From: Pseudacidovorax intermedius
Lineage (GTDB): Bacteria; Pseudomonadota; Gammaproteobacteria; Burkholderiales; Burkholderiaceae_C
Length of the DNA stretch: 64,000 nucleotides
Direction of reading: 5' to 3'
Assembly (NCBI RefSeq): GCF_003350475.1
Contig: NZ_QQAV01000002.1
Location: 1-64,000, forward strand
Shown: in pieces, positions 16,825 through 25,329 of the stretch
Layout: each line of letters starts with the position of its first letter
How positions within the stretch are numbered: position 1 is the first letter of the stretch
Position numbers and translations under genes: made by a program
Notes under the pieces: generated by a model
Database searches by the model: none
Told to the model about the DNA's origin: nothing
The model's input: only the letters and a program-made list of their open reading frames with translations

Positions 16825-16925
16825 AGGGCCGCGGAGCAGGCCACGCCAGTGCACCCCAGGAACTGGCTTTGCCAGCCCTGCGGGTGCGCCCCCCTCCAAG
16901 CCGAAGGCGTCTGAGAGGGGCTGAG
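16825..16925 (-). repeat. Dispersed intergenic repeat, copy B
   Basis: This is the inverted counterpart of the sequence at 7735-7850. Read on the - strand it contains GGCAAAGCCAGTTCC and TGGCCTGCTCCGCGGCC in the same order and spacing as copy A, after a C/G-rich run. It lies in the 263-base gap between tadC and the TPR gene and interrupts an otherwise nearly gap-free operon. I found only these two copies in the window. Confidence 0.6.
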
Positions 16926-16934
16926 GGCCGCGGC

Positions 16935-16960
16935 TCCAAGCCTGCCTGCGCAGGCTTGGA
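16935..16960 (-). other. Strong hairpin between tadC and tadD
   Basis: A perfect 11-base inverted repeat (TCCAAGCCTGC, four-base loop, GCAGGCTTGGA) lies directly beside the dispersed repeat. No T-run follows on the - strand, so it is not a classical intrinsic terminator. It could attenuate or stabilise the transcript between tadC and the downstream TPR gene. Confidence 0.5.
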
Positions 16961-17033
16961 CGTGCCCGAAGAGCAGCCGCCTTTGGCGGCCGCCAGGAGC
17001 ATTGAAGCGGCATGGGGGGTGTCATCTGGGATG

Positions 17034-17990
17034 TCATCTCATGCTCCCGACCGAACGGACGATCGCCAGGAAACCAGGGCCCGCGGTGACCACCAGCAGC
17101 GCCGGCAGCAGCGTGGTGACCATGATCACGGTCATCTTCACGGTGATGCGGCCGATGCGCTCCTTCATCTCCATGCGGCGGCGCTCGCGCAGCCGCTCGC
17201 TGAAGATGCGCAGCGGCTCCTGCACGGCGCCGCCGTGGCGGTCCACCTGCACCAGCAGCATCACCAGGCTGGCCAGATCCTCGTTGCCGTGCAGCGTGGC
17301 CAGGCGCTGCAGCGAATGCTCGCGGGTGCGGCCCTGGGCGTACTGCCGATTGGCGATGCCCAGCTCGAAGCCCAGCACGCGCAGCACATGGTGGAAGTCG
17401 GTGGCCATGATCTGCAGGCTCTGGTCCAGGCTCAGGCCCACGCCCTGCAGCAGGCGCAGCAGGTCGACGAAGAGCGGCAGCTCCTGCGCCACCTGTTCGC
17501 GGCGGTCGGCCGCGCGCCGCGCCAGCAGCCACTTGGGGCCCATGAAGCCGAGCGTGAAGCCGAAGGCCAGTCCGGCAATGGCCCTGGCCGGGGTCTGGCT
17601 GCCTGCCCACGCCATGTAGACCAGCACCGGCAGCAGCAGCGCCAGGCCCAGACGCAGCAGCAGGAAGATGAGCTGTGCCCGCACGGCCGGGAAGCCGCAC
17701 TGCTCGATCAGGCGCCGGTCCTCGTCGGCGACCAGCGCGCGGCCCAGGCGCGTGTCCAGCCAGTGCACCGGCAGGTCGCTGGCGCTGGGGGCGGCCAGGG
17801 GCGCATGCAGGCTGGGGTCGCCGGCCTGGCTCAGGCTGGCGCCATGGGCCAGGGCGCGGTCCAACGCGCGCTCGTGGCGCAGCCGGCGCAGCTCGGCACT
17901 GATGAGGGCGGCACCCAGCACCAGCAGGCCCAGGGCGAGCACCGCCACGCTGAGGGCGGCGAGCAGGGTGGGGCTGAGTTGCTGGGGCAT
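17034..17990 (-). CDS. tadC: TadC, Flp pilus inner-membrane platform protein
   Basis: This 318-residue T2SF-domain protein has an N-terminal transmembrane segment (LLAALSVAVLALGLLVLGAAL), a hydrophobic pair near residues 115-160 and a C-terminal one (VIMVTTLLPALLVVTAGPGF). The cytoplasmic T2SF helical domain (LPLFVDLLRLLQGVGLSLDQSL, DLASLVMLLVQVDRHGGAVQEPL) lies between. The ATG at 17990 overlaps the tadB stop (ATGA). With TadB it forms the inner-membrane platform on which the TadA ATPase acts. Confidence 0.92.
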   Translation of the reverse strand: MPQQLSPTLLAALSVAVLALGLLVLGAALISAELRRLRHERALDRALAHGASLSQAGDPSLHAPLAAPSASDLPVHWLDTRLGRALVADEDRRLIEQCGFPAVRAQLIFLLLRLGLALLLPVLVYMAWAGSQTPARAIAGLAFGFTLGFMGPKWLLARRAADRREQVAQELPLFVDLLRLLQGVGLSLDQSLQIMATDFHHVLRVLGFELGIANRQYAQGRTREHSLQRLATLHGNEDLASLVMLLVQVDRHGGAVQEPLRIFSERLRERRRMEMKERIGRITVKMTVIMVTTLLPALLVVTAGPGFLAIVRSVGSMR

Positions 17991-19021
17991 CACAGCCTCG
18001 CCACCCGGTACAGCAGCACCGCGCCCAGCAGCTGCAGGCCCGCGCCGCCGAAGACCATCATGCGGCCCGTGCCGTCGTGCCACATGCGCAGGAAGTAGTC
18101 GGGGTTGTTGGTGACGATCAGCCCGCCCACGATGAGCGGCAGCAGGCCGAGGATCCAGGCCGACAGCCGGGTCTCGGCCGACAGTGCCTGCAGCTCCTGG
18201 TCGGCCTGCTCGCGGTCGCGGATGAAGTGCGCCAGCCGCTCCAGCAACAGGTCTGCCCGGCCGCCGTAGCGCACGCCCAGGCCCAGCACGGCAGCCATCA
18301 GGTGCAGCTCCTGCACGCGCACGCTCTCGGCCGTCTGTGCCAGCGCACGGTCCAGGTCCACGCCTGCACGCACCAGGCCGGCGGTGCGCTCCAGGTAGGC
18401 CCGCAGCGGCTCGCGCGCACTCGGAATGGCGAGCTGGAAGGCCGCCTGCGTCGAGTTGCCCACCGTGATGAGCCGCACCATCGCATCGATGAAGCCCGGC
18501 AACTGGCCCACCAGCCGGCGGCGGAATTTCTGCACCCGCCACCAGAGGAAGAAGGCCGACAGCGGCAGCAGCACGGCCAGTGCCGCGACCACACCGGGCG
18601 CCGAGGCCAGCAGGCCTGCCAGCGACACCAGGATCCCCAGAGCCAGCGCGCCCAGGCCGAGCTGGGGCGCCGATACCGCGCCCTGCAGCCAGGGCGGCAG
18701 CAGTTCGTCGAGGCGGCCGCGGCCGGACGTGCTGGCCGCGGTGGCCGCCTCGGTCGTCGCGGCCCAGGGGTCGACCAGCGTGCCATCGGCGGGTGCGGCC
18801 GCCAGCGGCTGTGCACTGGCGGGCGTCGACAGCGGCGCCGGCCGGGCGCGGGGCACGGCGTCGTTGTCGGCCAGCCCGGCGAGCTGTTCGCCCAGGTGGC
18901 GCGCAGCAGCGGCCCGGCCCTGGCGTGAGGCCGCCCACTGCCACAGCAGCAGGCCGGCGGCGGCCAGCATCAGGGCCACGGCCGCCAGCAGCAGCAGGCC
19001 GATGCGCGGCGACTCAGCCAC
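17990..19021 (-). CDS. tadB: TadB, Flp pilus inner-membrane platform protein
   Basis: This 343-residue protein has an N-terminal transmembrane segment, an Ala/Pro/Thr-rich stretch (about 55-100), a hydrophobic pair (LGALALGILVSLAGLLASAPGVVAALAVLLPL) and a T2SF domain (LPGFIDAMVRLITVGNSTQAAF, LHLMAAVLGLGVRYGGRADLLLERLA). C-terminal membrane segments follow. The GTG at 19021 is chosen because it overlaps the tadA stop by 8 bases and directly precedes the membrane segment; an upstream start would add an Arg-rich tail that lies inside tadA. Partner of TadC in the pilus platform. Confidence 0.9.
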   Translation of the reverse strand: MAESPRIGLLLLAAVALMLAAAGLLLWQWAASRQGRAAAARHLGEQLAGLADNDAVPRARPAPLSTPASAQPLAAAPADGTLVDPWAATTEAATAASTSGRGRLDELLPPWLQGAVSAPQLGLGALALGILVSLAGLLASAPGVVAALAVLLPLSAFFLWWRVQKFRRRLVGQLPGFIDAMVRLITVGNSTQAAFQLAIPSAREPLRAYLERTAGLVRAGVDLDRALAQTAESVRVQELHLMAAVLGLGVRYGGRADLLLERLAHFIRDREQADQELQALSAETRLSAWILGLLPLIVGGLIVTNNPDYFLRMWHDGTGRMMVFGGAGLQLLGAVLLYRVARL

Positions 19022-20339
19022 GGCGGCCCTCCGCGGTGCCCTGCGTGCTGCGGGCCAGGGTCTGGCGCAGCCGCGCGATCTTGGGCGAATGCGGCGCAAT
19101 GCCCAGCGACACCCAGCGGTCGCGCTCCTCGCCGTCGGGCCCGACCTGCGGCTCGTAGCGGTAGAGCTCCTGCATGGCGACCACGTTGTCGTTCACGCCC
19201 GTCACTTCCGACAGCGACAGGATGCGCCGCTGCCCGCCCGAGAGCCGGCCGATCTGCACGATGAAGTCGATGGCGCTGGCAATCTGGCGGCGCAGGCTCA
19301 CTTCGCTGCCCTGGTAGCCCGCGAAGCCCGCCAGCATCTCCAGCCGGTAGATGCATTCGCGCGGCGAGCTCGCATGGATGGTGCCCATCGAGCCGTCGTG
19401 GCCCGTGTTCATGGCCTGCAGCATCTCGATCACCTCGGCGCCGCGCACCTCGCCCACGATGATGCGGTCGGGCCGCATGCGCAGGCTGTTGCGCAGCAGG
19501 TCGCGGATGGAGACCAGCCCCGCGCCATCGAAGCCGCCCTGACGGCTTTCGAGCCGCACCACGTGGGCGTTGGCCAGCGACAGCTCGGCCGTGTCCTCGA
19601 TGGTGATGACGCGCTCGGTCTCGGGGATGAAGGTGGTCAGCGCATTGAGCAGCGAGGTCTTGCCCGAGCTGGTGCCGCCCGAGACGAGGATGTTGCAGCG
19701 CGCCCGCACCGCCATCTCCAACACCTGCGCCATGCCGGCATCGAAGGTGCCCAGCTTGACCAGTTCGGCCGGCGTGAGCGGGTCCTTGCGGAACTTGCGG
19801 ATCGACACCGACATGCCGTCCAGCGCCAATGGCTCGATGACGGCGTTGATGCGGCCGCCATCGGGCAGGCGCGCATCGACCATCGGGTTGGATTCGTCCA
19901 GCCGCCTGCCCAGCGGCGCCAGGATGCGGCGCACGATGCGCAGCACATGATCGTCGTCGGAGAAGCGGATCTGCTCGCGCGTGAGGATGCCGCGCCGTGA
20001 GACATACACGTTCTTGTGGCCGTTGATCAGCACGTCCTCGACGGCCGGGTCGTTCAGCAGGTCTTCGAGCGGCCCGAGCCCCGCCAGCTCCTTGGTGAGC
20101 GCATCGGCCACCAGCTGGATCTCGCGCTCGTTGATGGGCACGCGCTGCAGTCGCACGAAGCTGTCGAGCTCCAGCTCCACGAACTGCTGGATCGAGGCGC
20201 GCGACCAGCGGCCGAACTCGGCGCCCAGTTCCTCGATGCGGGTGAGCAGGTGCTCGTGCGTCCAGTTCTTGATGTCCTGGAACTGCTGGGAGCCGACGAA
20301 GGCCTGGTCGTCGTCGGCGAACTGGATGTCGGGGGACAT
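19014..20339 (-). CDS. tadA: TadA/CpaF pilus assembly ATPase
   Basis: This 441-residue secretion ATPase of the TadA family has an N-terminal helical domain, then [16 protein letters not shown], Walker [10 protein letters not shown] (221-229), the Asp box ITIEDTAEL, Walker [15 protein letters not shown] and the His box MGTIHASS. The family forms a hexamer that drives Flp pilus polymerisation on TadB/TadC. The ATG at 20339 lies 5 bases after the tadZ stop. No key residue is missing. Confidence 0.95.
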   Translation of the reverse strand: MSPDIQFADDDQAFVGSQQFQDIKNWTHEHLLTRIEELGAEFGRWSRASIQQFVELELDSFVRLQRVPINEREIQLVADALTKELAGLGPLEDLLNDPAVEDVLINGHKNVYVSRRGILTREQIRFSDDDHVLRIVRRILAPLGRRLDESNPMVDARLPDGGRINAVIEPLALDGMSVSIRKFRKDPLTPAELVKLGTFDAGMAQVLEMAVRARCNILVSGGTSSGKTSLLNALTTFIPETERVITIEDTAELSLANAHVVRLESRQGGFDGAGLVSIRDLLRNSLRMRPDRIIVGEVRGAEVIEMLQAMNTGHDGSMGTIHASSPRECIYRLEMLAGFAGYQGSEVSLRRQIASAIDFIVQIGRLSGGQRRILSLSEVTGVNDNVVAMQELYRYEPQVGPDGEERDRWVSLGIAPHSPKIARLRQTLARSTQGTAEGRRG

Positions 20340-20344
20340 GGCGC

Positions 20345-21643
20345 TCAACCCTCTTTCTTCCACAGGCTGCCGATCTGCTTGCCCAATGCACGCCAGCGGG
20401 CCGGCGACGCGGCGGCGCTGCGCGGTGCGTTGGCGCCCGGGCCACCGCCGGGCAGCGATTCGCGCAGGCCACGCGCCATCGCGGCCACCGCCTGGGTGTA
20501 GGCATCGCTGCGCGCGGTGCGCACCAGCATCTCGCCGCGGCTGGCGGCGGCATTGAGGGCGGCGGCCCGCGCCGGCACCACATGGGCCAGCGGCAGTTCG
20601 AGCCGCGCGGCGATCTCGCGCGCCGAGAGCTCCACATGGCTGTCGAACTTGTTGACCACCAGCGCGAAGTCCTTCAGGTCCACGCCCTTGGCCTTCAGGT
20701 CCTTGAGCAGCGCGGCGGTGGAAACGATGGCGCCGATGCTCTGGTCGCACACCACCCACACGCGGTCCGCCTCGCGGGCCGTCTGCGCGATGAAGTCCAC
20801 CGACGAGAAGCCGCCCAGGTCCGCCACCTGCAGGTCGAAGAAGTCGGCCAGGCGGCGGATCAGCTGGGCCGAGTCGGCATGGGAGATCTCGCGCACCTGC
20901 GCCAGGCTGGCGGGCAGCGGCAGCAGGGCCACGCCGCTGTCGTGGTGGGCCAGCGCGGTCTGCAGCAGCGTGGGGTCGATGCGGCGCAGGTTGCGCACGC
21001 CGTCCACGAAGCTGAACTCGCTGGGCGTGTCCAGGTAAAGCAGGGCATCGCGCGCGGGCAGGCCCAGGTCGAGCAGGGCGACGCCGCGGCGCTGCGTGGC
21101 CGTGACGCTGCGCTGTGCGGCGCCCGGGCCGCCCAGCTGTTCCTGCAGCAGCAGGGCCAGGCTGGTGGCCAGCGTGGTGGTGCCCACGCCGGCGCGCGCG
21201 CCCAGCAGTGCGAGCGTGCCGCCGCGCACGCTGCGCTGCGTGGCGGCACGCCGCTGCATCAGTGCCCGCAGCGTGACCTGGGCATCCTCCGGCGCACCGG
21301 CCAGGTCGATGAAGTCGTCCACGCCGGCACGCAGGGCGCCCAGCGTGGCGGCGGGGTCGGTGGCCAGGCCGGCGGCGGCCACCGGCAGCGCGGGCCAGTC
21401 CTGCCGCAGCTGCTGCAGCAGGGCGGCCGCGTCGTCGGCGCCGCCACCGCCGAAGTCGATCAGCACCGCCTGTGGCGACAGCATGCCGATGCGCTCCGCG
21501 ATGCCTGCGCCCGCGCGCAGGGGCACCACCACGCCCTGGCCCGCCAGCGCGTCGGTCATCCAGGCCACGCGGGCCGGGTCGGCGCACACGAACACGTAGG
21601 TGGCGGTGCCGGCGTCGGGAAAGCGGTCGCGCGGTGCGTTCAT
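20345..21643 (-). CDS. tadZ: TadZ/CpaE pilus localisation ATPase-like protein
   Basis: This 432-residue protein has a receiver-like N-terminal domain (VLIDFGGGG, LRAGVDDFIDL) and a ParA/MinD-like C-terminal domain with the modified loop ARAGVGTTTLATSLA, which resembles the G-V-G-A-T-T loop usual for CpaE. Further on are ALLDLGLPARDALLYLD and VADLGGFSSVDFIAQTAREADRVWVVCDQS. The ATG at 21643 is used; a GTG at 21661 (adding six residues) is possible. The family positions the Tad machine at the cell pole or on the envelope. Confidence 0.9.
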   Translation of the reverse strand: MNAPRDRFPDAGTATYVFVCADPARVAWMTDALAGQGVVVPLRAGAGIAERIGMLSPQAVLIDFGGGGADDAAALLQQLRQDWPALPVAAAGLATDPAATLGALRAGVDDFIDLAGAPEDAQVTLRALMQRRAATQRSVRGGTLALLGARAGVGTTTLATSLALLLQEQLGGPGAAQRSVTATQRRGVALLDLGLPARDALLYLDTPSEFSFVDGVRNLRRIDPTLLQTALAHHDSGVALLPLPASLAQVREISHADSAQLIRRLADFFDLQVADLGGFSSVDFIAQTAREADRVWVVCDQSIGAIVSTAALLKDLKAKGVDLKDFALVVNKFDSHVELSAREIAARLELPLAHVVPARAAALNAAASRGEMLVRTARSDAYTQAVAAMARGLRESLPGGGPGANAPRSAAASPARWRALGKQIGSLWKKEG

Positions 21644-21668
21644 GGCGCTGTCTTCGTTCACGAAGGGC

Positions 21669-23039
21669 TCATCGCGAGAAGCCGGGCAGGCTCGTGCTGC
21701 CGGGCACGTTGCCAGTGAAGATCGAGCGCCACACCGGGCCGTCGCGCTGCTCGTTGGCGCCGGGCAGGTAGGGCGACAGGTCGGTGCCGCGGGCGATGGG
21801 CCGCACCAGATGCGGCGTGACCACGATCACCAGCTCCTTCTCGCTCATCTGGTAGCGGTTCTGCTTGAAGAAGGTGCCGAGCACGGGCAGGTCGCCCAGC
21901 AGCGGCACCTTGTCGGCGTTGGAGCTGGTGCTGCGGCTGACCAGCCCGCCGATGATGAAGCTCTCGCCGTCGCCCAGCTCCACCGTGGTGTCGGCGCGGC
22001 GAGTGGTGATGGCGGGCACGGGCACGCCGTTGAGGCTCAGGGCGTTGGCGTAATCGAGGTCGCTGGCCTCGGGCGCCACCTTGAGCGCGATGCGGTCGTC
22101 GCCCAGCACCGTGGGCGTGAGCGTCAGGCCGATGCCGAAGGGCTTGTATTCGATGGAGGTGGTGCCCAGGCCCTGCGGGACCGGGATGGGCAGCTCCCCG
22201 CCCGACAGGAAGCTGGCGCTCTGCCCCGAAAGGGCCACCAGCGTGGGCTCGGCGAGCACCCGGGCCAGGCCGTTGCCTTCGAGGAAGCCCACGTTCAGGC
22301 CGATGCCGGCGCGGCCGAAGTTGAACAGCAGATTGAAGGCCTGCGACAGCGGGTTGTTGGCGTCGGTGGTGAGCGAGCCGTCGGTGTTGTAGGTGGTGCT
22401 CTTGAGCGAGGTGGGCGTGAACACGCCGAAGCTGAAGCCGTGCGAGTTGGCCCGCGTGCTGAAGATGTTGAGCCCGGCCTGCTTGAGCACGCTGCGGTTG
22501 AACTCCACCACCTTCACGTCGACCTGCACCGTGTGGCTCTTCACCTGCACGCTGGAGCGGTCGGTCAGCGTGGCCTTGTCGGGGAAGGCCGCCAGCGCGG
22601 TCTCGCGCGCCTGGCGGTGCTCCGGCAGGCTTTCGCTGCTGCCTTCGAGCACGGCGGTGCGGCGCTGCACCTCGATGGCGTAGGTGCGGCCGGCAGCTTT
22701 GCCCTTCTCCCACACGATCAGCGAGGTGCCTCCTGAGGCCTTGCCGGTGATGACCAGCCGCGCTGCCGGCGAGCCCGGCGTGCGGCGGGCGATGGTGACG
22801 CCGGCCACCGACTCGTCGGCAATGGCGATGCGCTCCACCGCGCCGTCGAAGACCAGTTCCTTCTGGGTGCCCATGGTCAGCACCAGCCGGGCCGGGTCGG
22901 CGGCCGGCGTGAGCGCCAGGGCCGTGGGCGCGGCCGCGGGTGCGAGCAAGGCGACGGCCAGCACGGTGGGGATCGGAAGGCGGCGGGGACGCAGGCGCAT
23001 GGTCGTGGTCGGTGAGGGGCGGGCGGTGGGCGGGGCCAT
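21669..23039 (-). CDS. rcpA: RcpA/CpaC Flp pilus secretin
   Basis: This 456-residue protein has a signal peptide and an N-terminal BON/secretin_N2-like domain (ERIAIADESVAGVTIARR, GTSLIVWEKGKAAGRTYAIEVQ). The secretin domain carries LAEPTLVALSGQSASFLSGGELPIPVPQG and the terminal LLGDLPVLGTFFKQNRYQMSEKELVIVVTPHLVRP. The start at 23039 gives a 13-residue extension before the more typical signal peptide beginning at 23000 (MRLRPRRLPIPTVLAVALLA); either may be used. It forms the outer-membrane channel of the Flp pilus. Confidence 0.93.
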   Translation of the reverse strand: MAPPTARPSPTTTMRLRPRRLPIPTVLAVALLAPAAAPTALALTPAADPARLVLTMGTQKELVFDGAVERIAIADESVAGVTIARRTPGSPAARLVITGKASGGTSLIVWEKGKAAGRTYAIEVQRRTAVLEGSSESLPEHRQARETALAAFPDKATLTDRSSVQVKSHTVQVDVKVVEFNRSVLKQAGLNIFSTRANSHGFSFGVFTPTSLKSTTYNTDGSLTTDANNPLSQAFNLLFNFGRAGIGLNVGFLEGNGLARVLAEPTLVALSGQSASFLSGGELPIPVPQGLGTTSIEYKPFGIGLTLTPTVLGDDRIALKVAPEASDLDYANALSLNGVPVPAITTRRADTTVELGDGESFIIGGLVSRSTSSNADKVPLLGDLPVLGTFFKQNRYQMSEKELVIVVTPHLVRPIARGTDLSPYLPGANEQRDGPVWRSIFTGNVPGSTSLPGFSR

Positions 23040-23046
23040 GGTGCGG

Positions 23047-24051
23047 TCAGTAGCGCACCGTCTCGCGGCGGTCGCCGCGGATCACTTCCACCTCCAGGCC
23101 GGCCGGGGCGGGGCGTGTGCCGGAAGAGGCAGGAGCGGCGGCCACGGTCCGGCGCACGGCCCGGTTGCCGCCGTTGGCCAGGTCTTCCACGGCCAGGCCG
23201 GCCTGGGCGCGGTCGATGCCGTCCAGAGGCGCGCGGGCCTTGTCGCCGCGCGCGGCGGGCAGCGGCTGCAGCGCAGGCGGCAAGTCGGCGAACAGGCGCG
23301 GGTCGGGCTCGGCGGTGTCGGCCGGATTGCGCAGCGCCAGCAGCAGGCGGCCGCTGTTCTCGACCAGCACCAGCCGGTTCACGTCGGCCACGGGCACGGC
23401 CAGCACGGCGGTGCGGGCGGCTTCCACGCGCTGGCCGCCGGTGGATGCGCTGGTCGCGCTGTTGACGCGGCCGTTGCCGCCTTCCGCACGGCTGGCGTTG
23501 CCGTCGAGGGAGGCCTGCCCGAAGGCCAGCACGCGCAGGCGCGCGAGCAGCAGCCGCGCCTGGCTGCGCTCGATGTCGCGGCCATCGGCCTTGAGGGTGA
23601 AGAAGACATCCACGTAGTCGCCGGGCGTCACGCGGTTGCCGACGCCGATGACCTCGTCCACCTTGACGGCCACGGCGCGCTCGCCCTCGGCCAGCTTGAG
23701 GGCGAGGCCCGTGCTCAGCTGCGCTTCGAGCACCGGCGTGCCGGCGCCCAGGTCCAGCACCGGCACGCGGCCGGCCACGTCCGCCGTGTTGCGGAAGGCG
23801 CCGGCAGGGTCGATGGGCAACTGGGCCAGTTGCAGCGCGTCGGCGGGGATCGGCTGGCCGGCCGGCACGGCCTTGCTCGTCACCACCACCGCATAGGTGG
23901 CGGCGGGCGCGGCGGTAGGCGGGGCGCTGGCGGCGGGTGCCGCCGCCGTGCGGACGGGCGCCGGGTTGCGGCTCAGCAGCCACGCATACACCGCCAGCGC
24001 CACGGCCAGCAGCACGAGGAGAACGGCCAGGATCTTGGAGAAGCGGAGCAT
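23047..24051 (-). CDS. rcpC: RcpC/CpaB Flp pilus assembly protein
   Basis: This 334-residue protein has one N-terminal membrane segment (ILAVLLVLLAVALAVYAWLL) and an SAF domain (YAVVVTSKAVPAGQPIPADALQL). The conserved CpaB/RcpC block follows (RAVAVKVDEVIGVGNRVTPGDYVDVFFTL). A long linker of unclear fold leads to the C-terminal end. The family acts in the periplasm beside the secretin. It sits 7 bases before rcpA and 51 bases after the prepilin peptidase gene. Confidence 0.92.
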   Translation of the reverse strand: MLRFSKILAVLLVLLAVALAVYAWLLSRNPAPVRTAAAPAASAPPTAAPAATYAVVVTSKAVPAGQPIPADALQLAQLPIDPAGAFRNTADVAGRVPVLDLGAGTPVLEAQLSTGLALKLAEGERAVAVKVDEVIGVGNRVTPGDYVDVFFTLKADGRDIERSQARLLLARLRVLAFGQASLDGNASRAEGGNGRVNSATSASTGGQRVEAARTAVLAVPVADVNRLVLVENSGRLLLALRNPADTAEPDPRLFADLPPALQPLPAARGDKARAPLDGIDRAQAGLAVEDLANGGNRAVRRTVAAAPASSGTRPAPAGLEVEVIRGDRRETVRY

Positions 24052-24102
24052 GGCGGGCGGTTCAGTTCGGGTCGAGGGGGACGCGGCCGGCGTACGCCCG
24101 GC

Positions 24103-24594
24103 TCATTGCGGCACCCGCCATGCCAGCCACCCGAGGGTGGCCAGCGCCAGGTAGGCGGCGTAGGGAATCGGCCGGCGGGCCGAAGGCGACGCCGCGCCGT
24201 CCGCATCGCGGCCGGAGAGCGCCAGCATCAGCCGGGGAAAGAGGGGCCAGCGCCGAAGCACGAGCACGGCCATCGCATGGGCGAAGGCGAGCAGGCTGCC
24301 GACGATGGCGATCGGCGCCAGCGGCGCCAGGCCCACCCACAGGCCGAGCGCGGCGGCGAACTTGACGTCGCCGGCGCCCATGAGGCCCAGGGCGTAGAAG
24401 GGAAGCAGGACGGCGAAGGCCGCGCCCGAGCCCACGAGTGCCGCAGGCCAGTCCAGGCCCGGCAACGCGACGCCGAACGCCAGCGAGAGCAAGGCGCCCA
24501 CCACGCCGGCCAGGACCAGCAGGTTGGGCACCTTGCGCCAGCGGAGGTCGCAGAAGACCGCACCGGCGAGCCACAGCAGGAGGAGGGGCTGCAT
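24103..24594 (-). CDS. tadV: TadV/CpaA prepilin peptidase
   Basis: This 163-residue, very hydrophobic A24-type aspartic peptidase has both catalytic-site regions visible: CDLRWRKVPNLL (first Asp) and MGAGDVKFAAALGLW (the GxGD motif). The ATG at 24594 starts at the first membrane helix. A GTG at 24642 overlaps the flp stop (GTGA) and would add 16 residues, so coupling to flp is possible. It would cleave the leader peptides of Flp and the TadE-like proteins in this locus. Confidence 0.9.
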   Translation of the reverse strand: MQPLLLLWLAGAVFCDLRWRKVPNLLVLAGVVGALLSLAFGVALPGLDWPAALVGSGAAFAVLLPFYALGLMGAGDVKFAAALGLWVGLAPLAPIAIVGSLLAFAHAMAVLVLRRWPLFPRLMLALSGRDADGAASPSARRPIPYAAYLALATLGWLAWRVPQ

Positions 24595-24638
24595 GGGCGA
24601 GGCGACGCGTTCTTGAGCAGCGGACCCTTCCAGAAGGC

Positions 24639-24821
24639 TCACGCGCCCGTTGTGGCGACAGTCTTGACCTTGGTAAAGATGGCTTCCAGCGTGGTCTGGA
24701 CGGCGCCGTCGGTGCCGAAGATGGCGACCAGCATCAGGGCCATCAGCCCCGCGATGATCCCGTACTCGATGGCGGTGGCGCCTTCTTCATCACGCAGAAA
24801 ACGAACGATTGCAGCTTTCAT
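24639..24821 (-). CDS. flp: Flp-type pilin
   Basis: This 60-residue prepilin has a basic leader (MKAAIVRFLRDEEG), a processing site after Gly14 and the Flp motif ATAIEYGIIAGLMALMLVAIFG, with the conserved Glu-Tyr. It is the major subunit of the pilus built by the rest of the cluster. A good ribosome site (GCGAGG) lies 6-7 bases before the ATG. It is the first gene of the Tad operon and is preceded by a 508-base AT-rich gap. Confidence 0.95.
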   Translation of the reverse strand: MKAAIVRFLRDEEGATAIEYGIIAGLMALMLVAIFGTDGAVQTTLEAIFTKVKTVATTGA

Positions 24822-25329
24822 GGTTGACCTCGCAAAGTGGTAGCAGAACGACAGGGGCCCGAAGGCGAGTTCATGCTAGGTTCCGGTAACTTCCTGTATC
24901 AATAAGATGGAAGTATTCACATTTGCGAGGATGTCCGAAGCCGTCACTGCGGGGGCCTCAGCCATCCGCCATCGGCTGCATCAGCCAAACGGATGAGGGC
25001 TGATTTTCAAGTTGTTGAAATCAAAAGAAAAATTTTTCCTGAATTGCAGCTGAATAAGATGCACCGAAAAGGTGCATTCTGGAAATCGCCCAGTTACGGC
25101 CGTGTCACGCGAGGCGTTACGTAACGCGCTTTTTGACATTCAGGCCACAAAGCAAGGGAAAACGTTGAATAGTTCACGCCCACGCCGTAGGGGTATTGGG
25201 CGTGGTCAGCTGCTGCTGGAAGGGGTGGACACAGTCGGTCGATGCAGACGGAACGCCGTGCGCCGAGCGCGGCGGGCGCATCGCGCCGCGGTGGGAGCGC
25301 CTGTGACCCGCCCTCGCGGGCCGCGGCGG
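24822..25329. other. 508-base AT-rich intergenic region before flp
   Basis: This gap is far lower in GC than its surroundings, especially 24880-25160. It holds the candidate flp promoter and several short dyads: GATTTTCAA/TTGAAATC around 25002-25023, GAAAAATTTTTC at 25027-25038, a hairpin ATGCACC-GAAAA-GGTGCAT at 25059-25077, and a perfect 14-base palindrome GCGTTACGTAACGC at 25114-25127. No gene is supported. The composition would suit binding by H-NS-type silencers (inference), with the palindromes as possible operator sites. Confidence 0.5.
24873..24902 (-). promoter_or_regulatory. Candidate sigma-70 promoter of flp
   Basis: On the - strand a -35 box TTGATA (24902-24897) and a -10 box TAGCAT (24878-24873) are separated by 18 bases, about 50 bases upstream of the flp start. 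Matches to consensus are 5/6 and 4/6. No convincing sigma-54 site was found here although the cluster ends with a sigma-54 activator. Confidence 0.35.
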
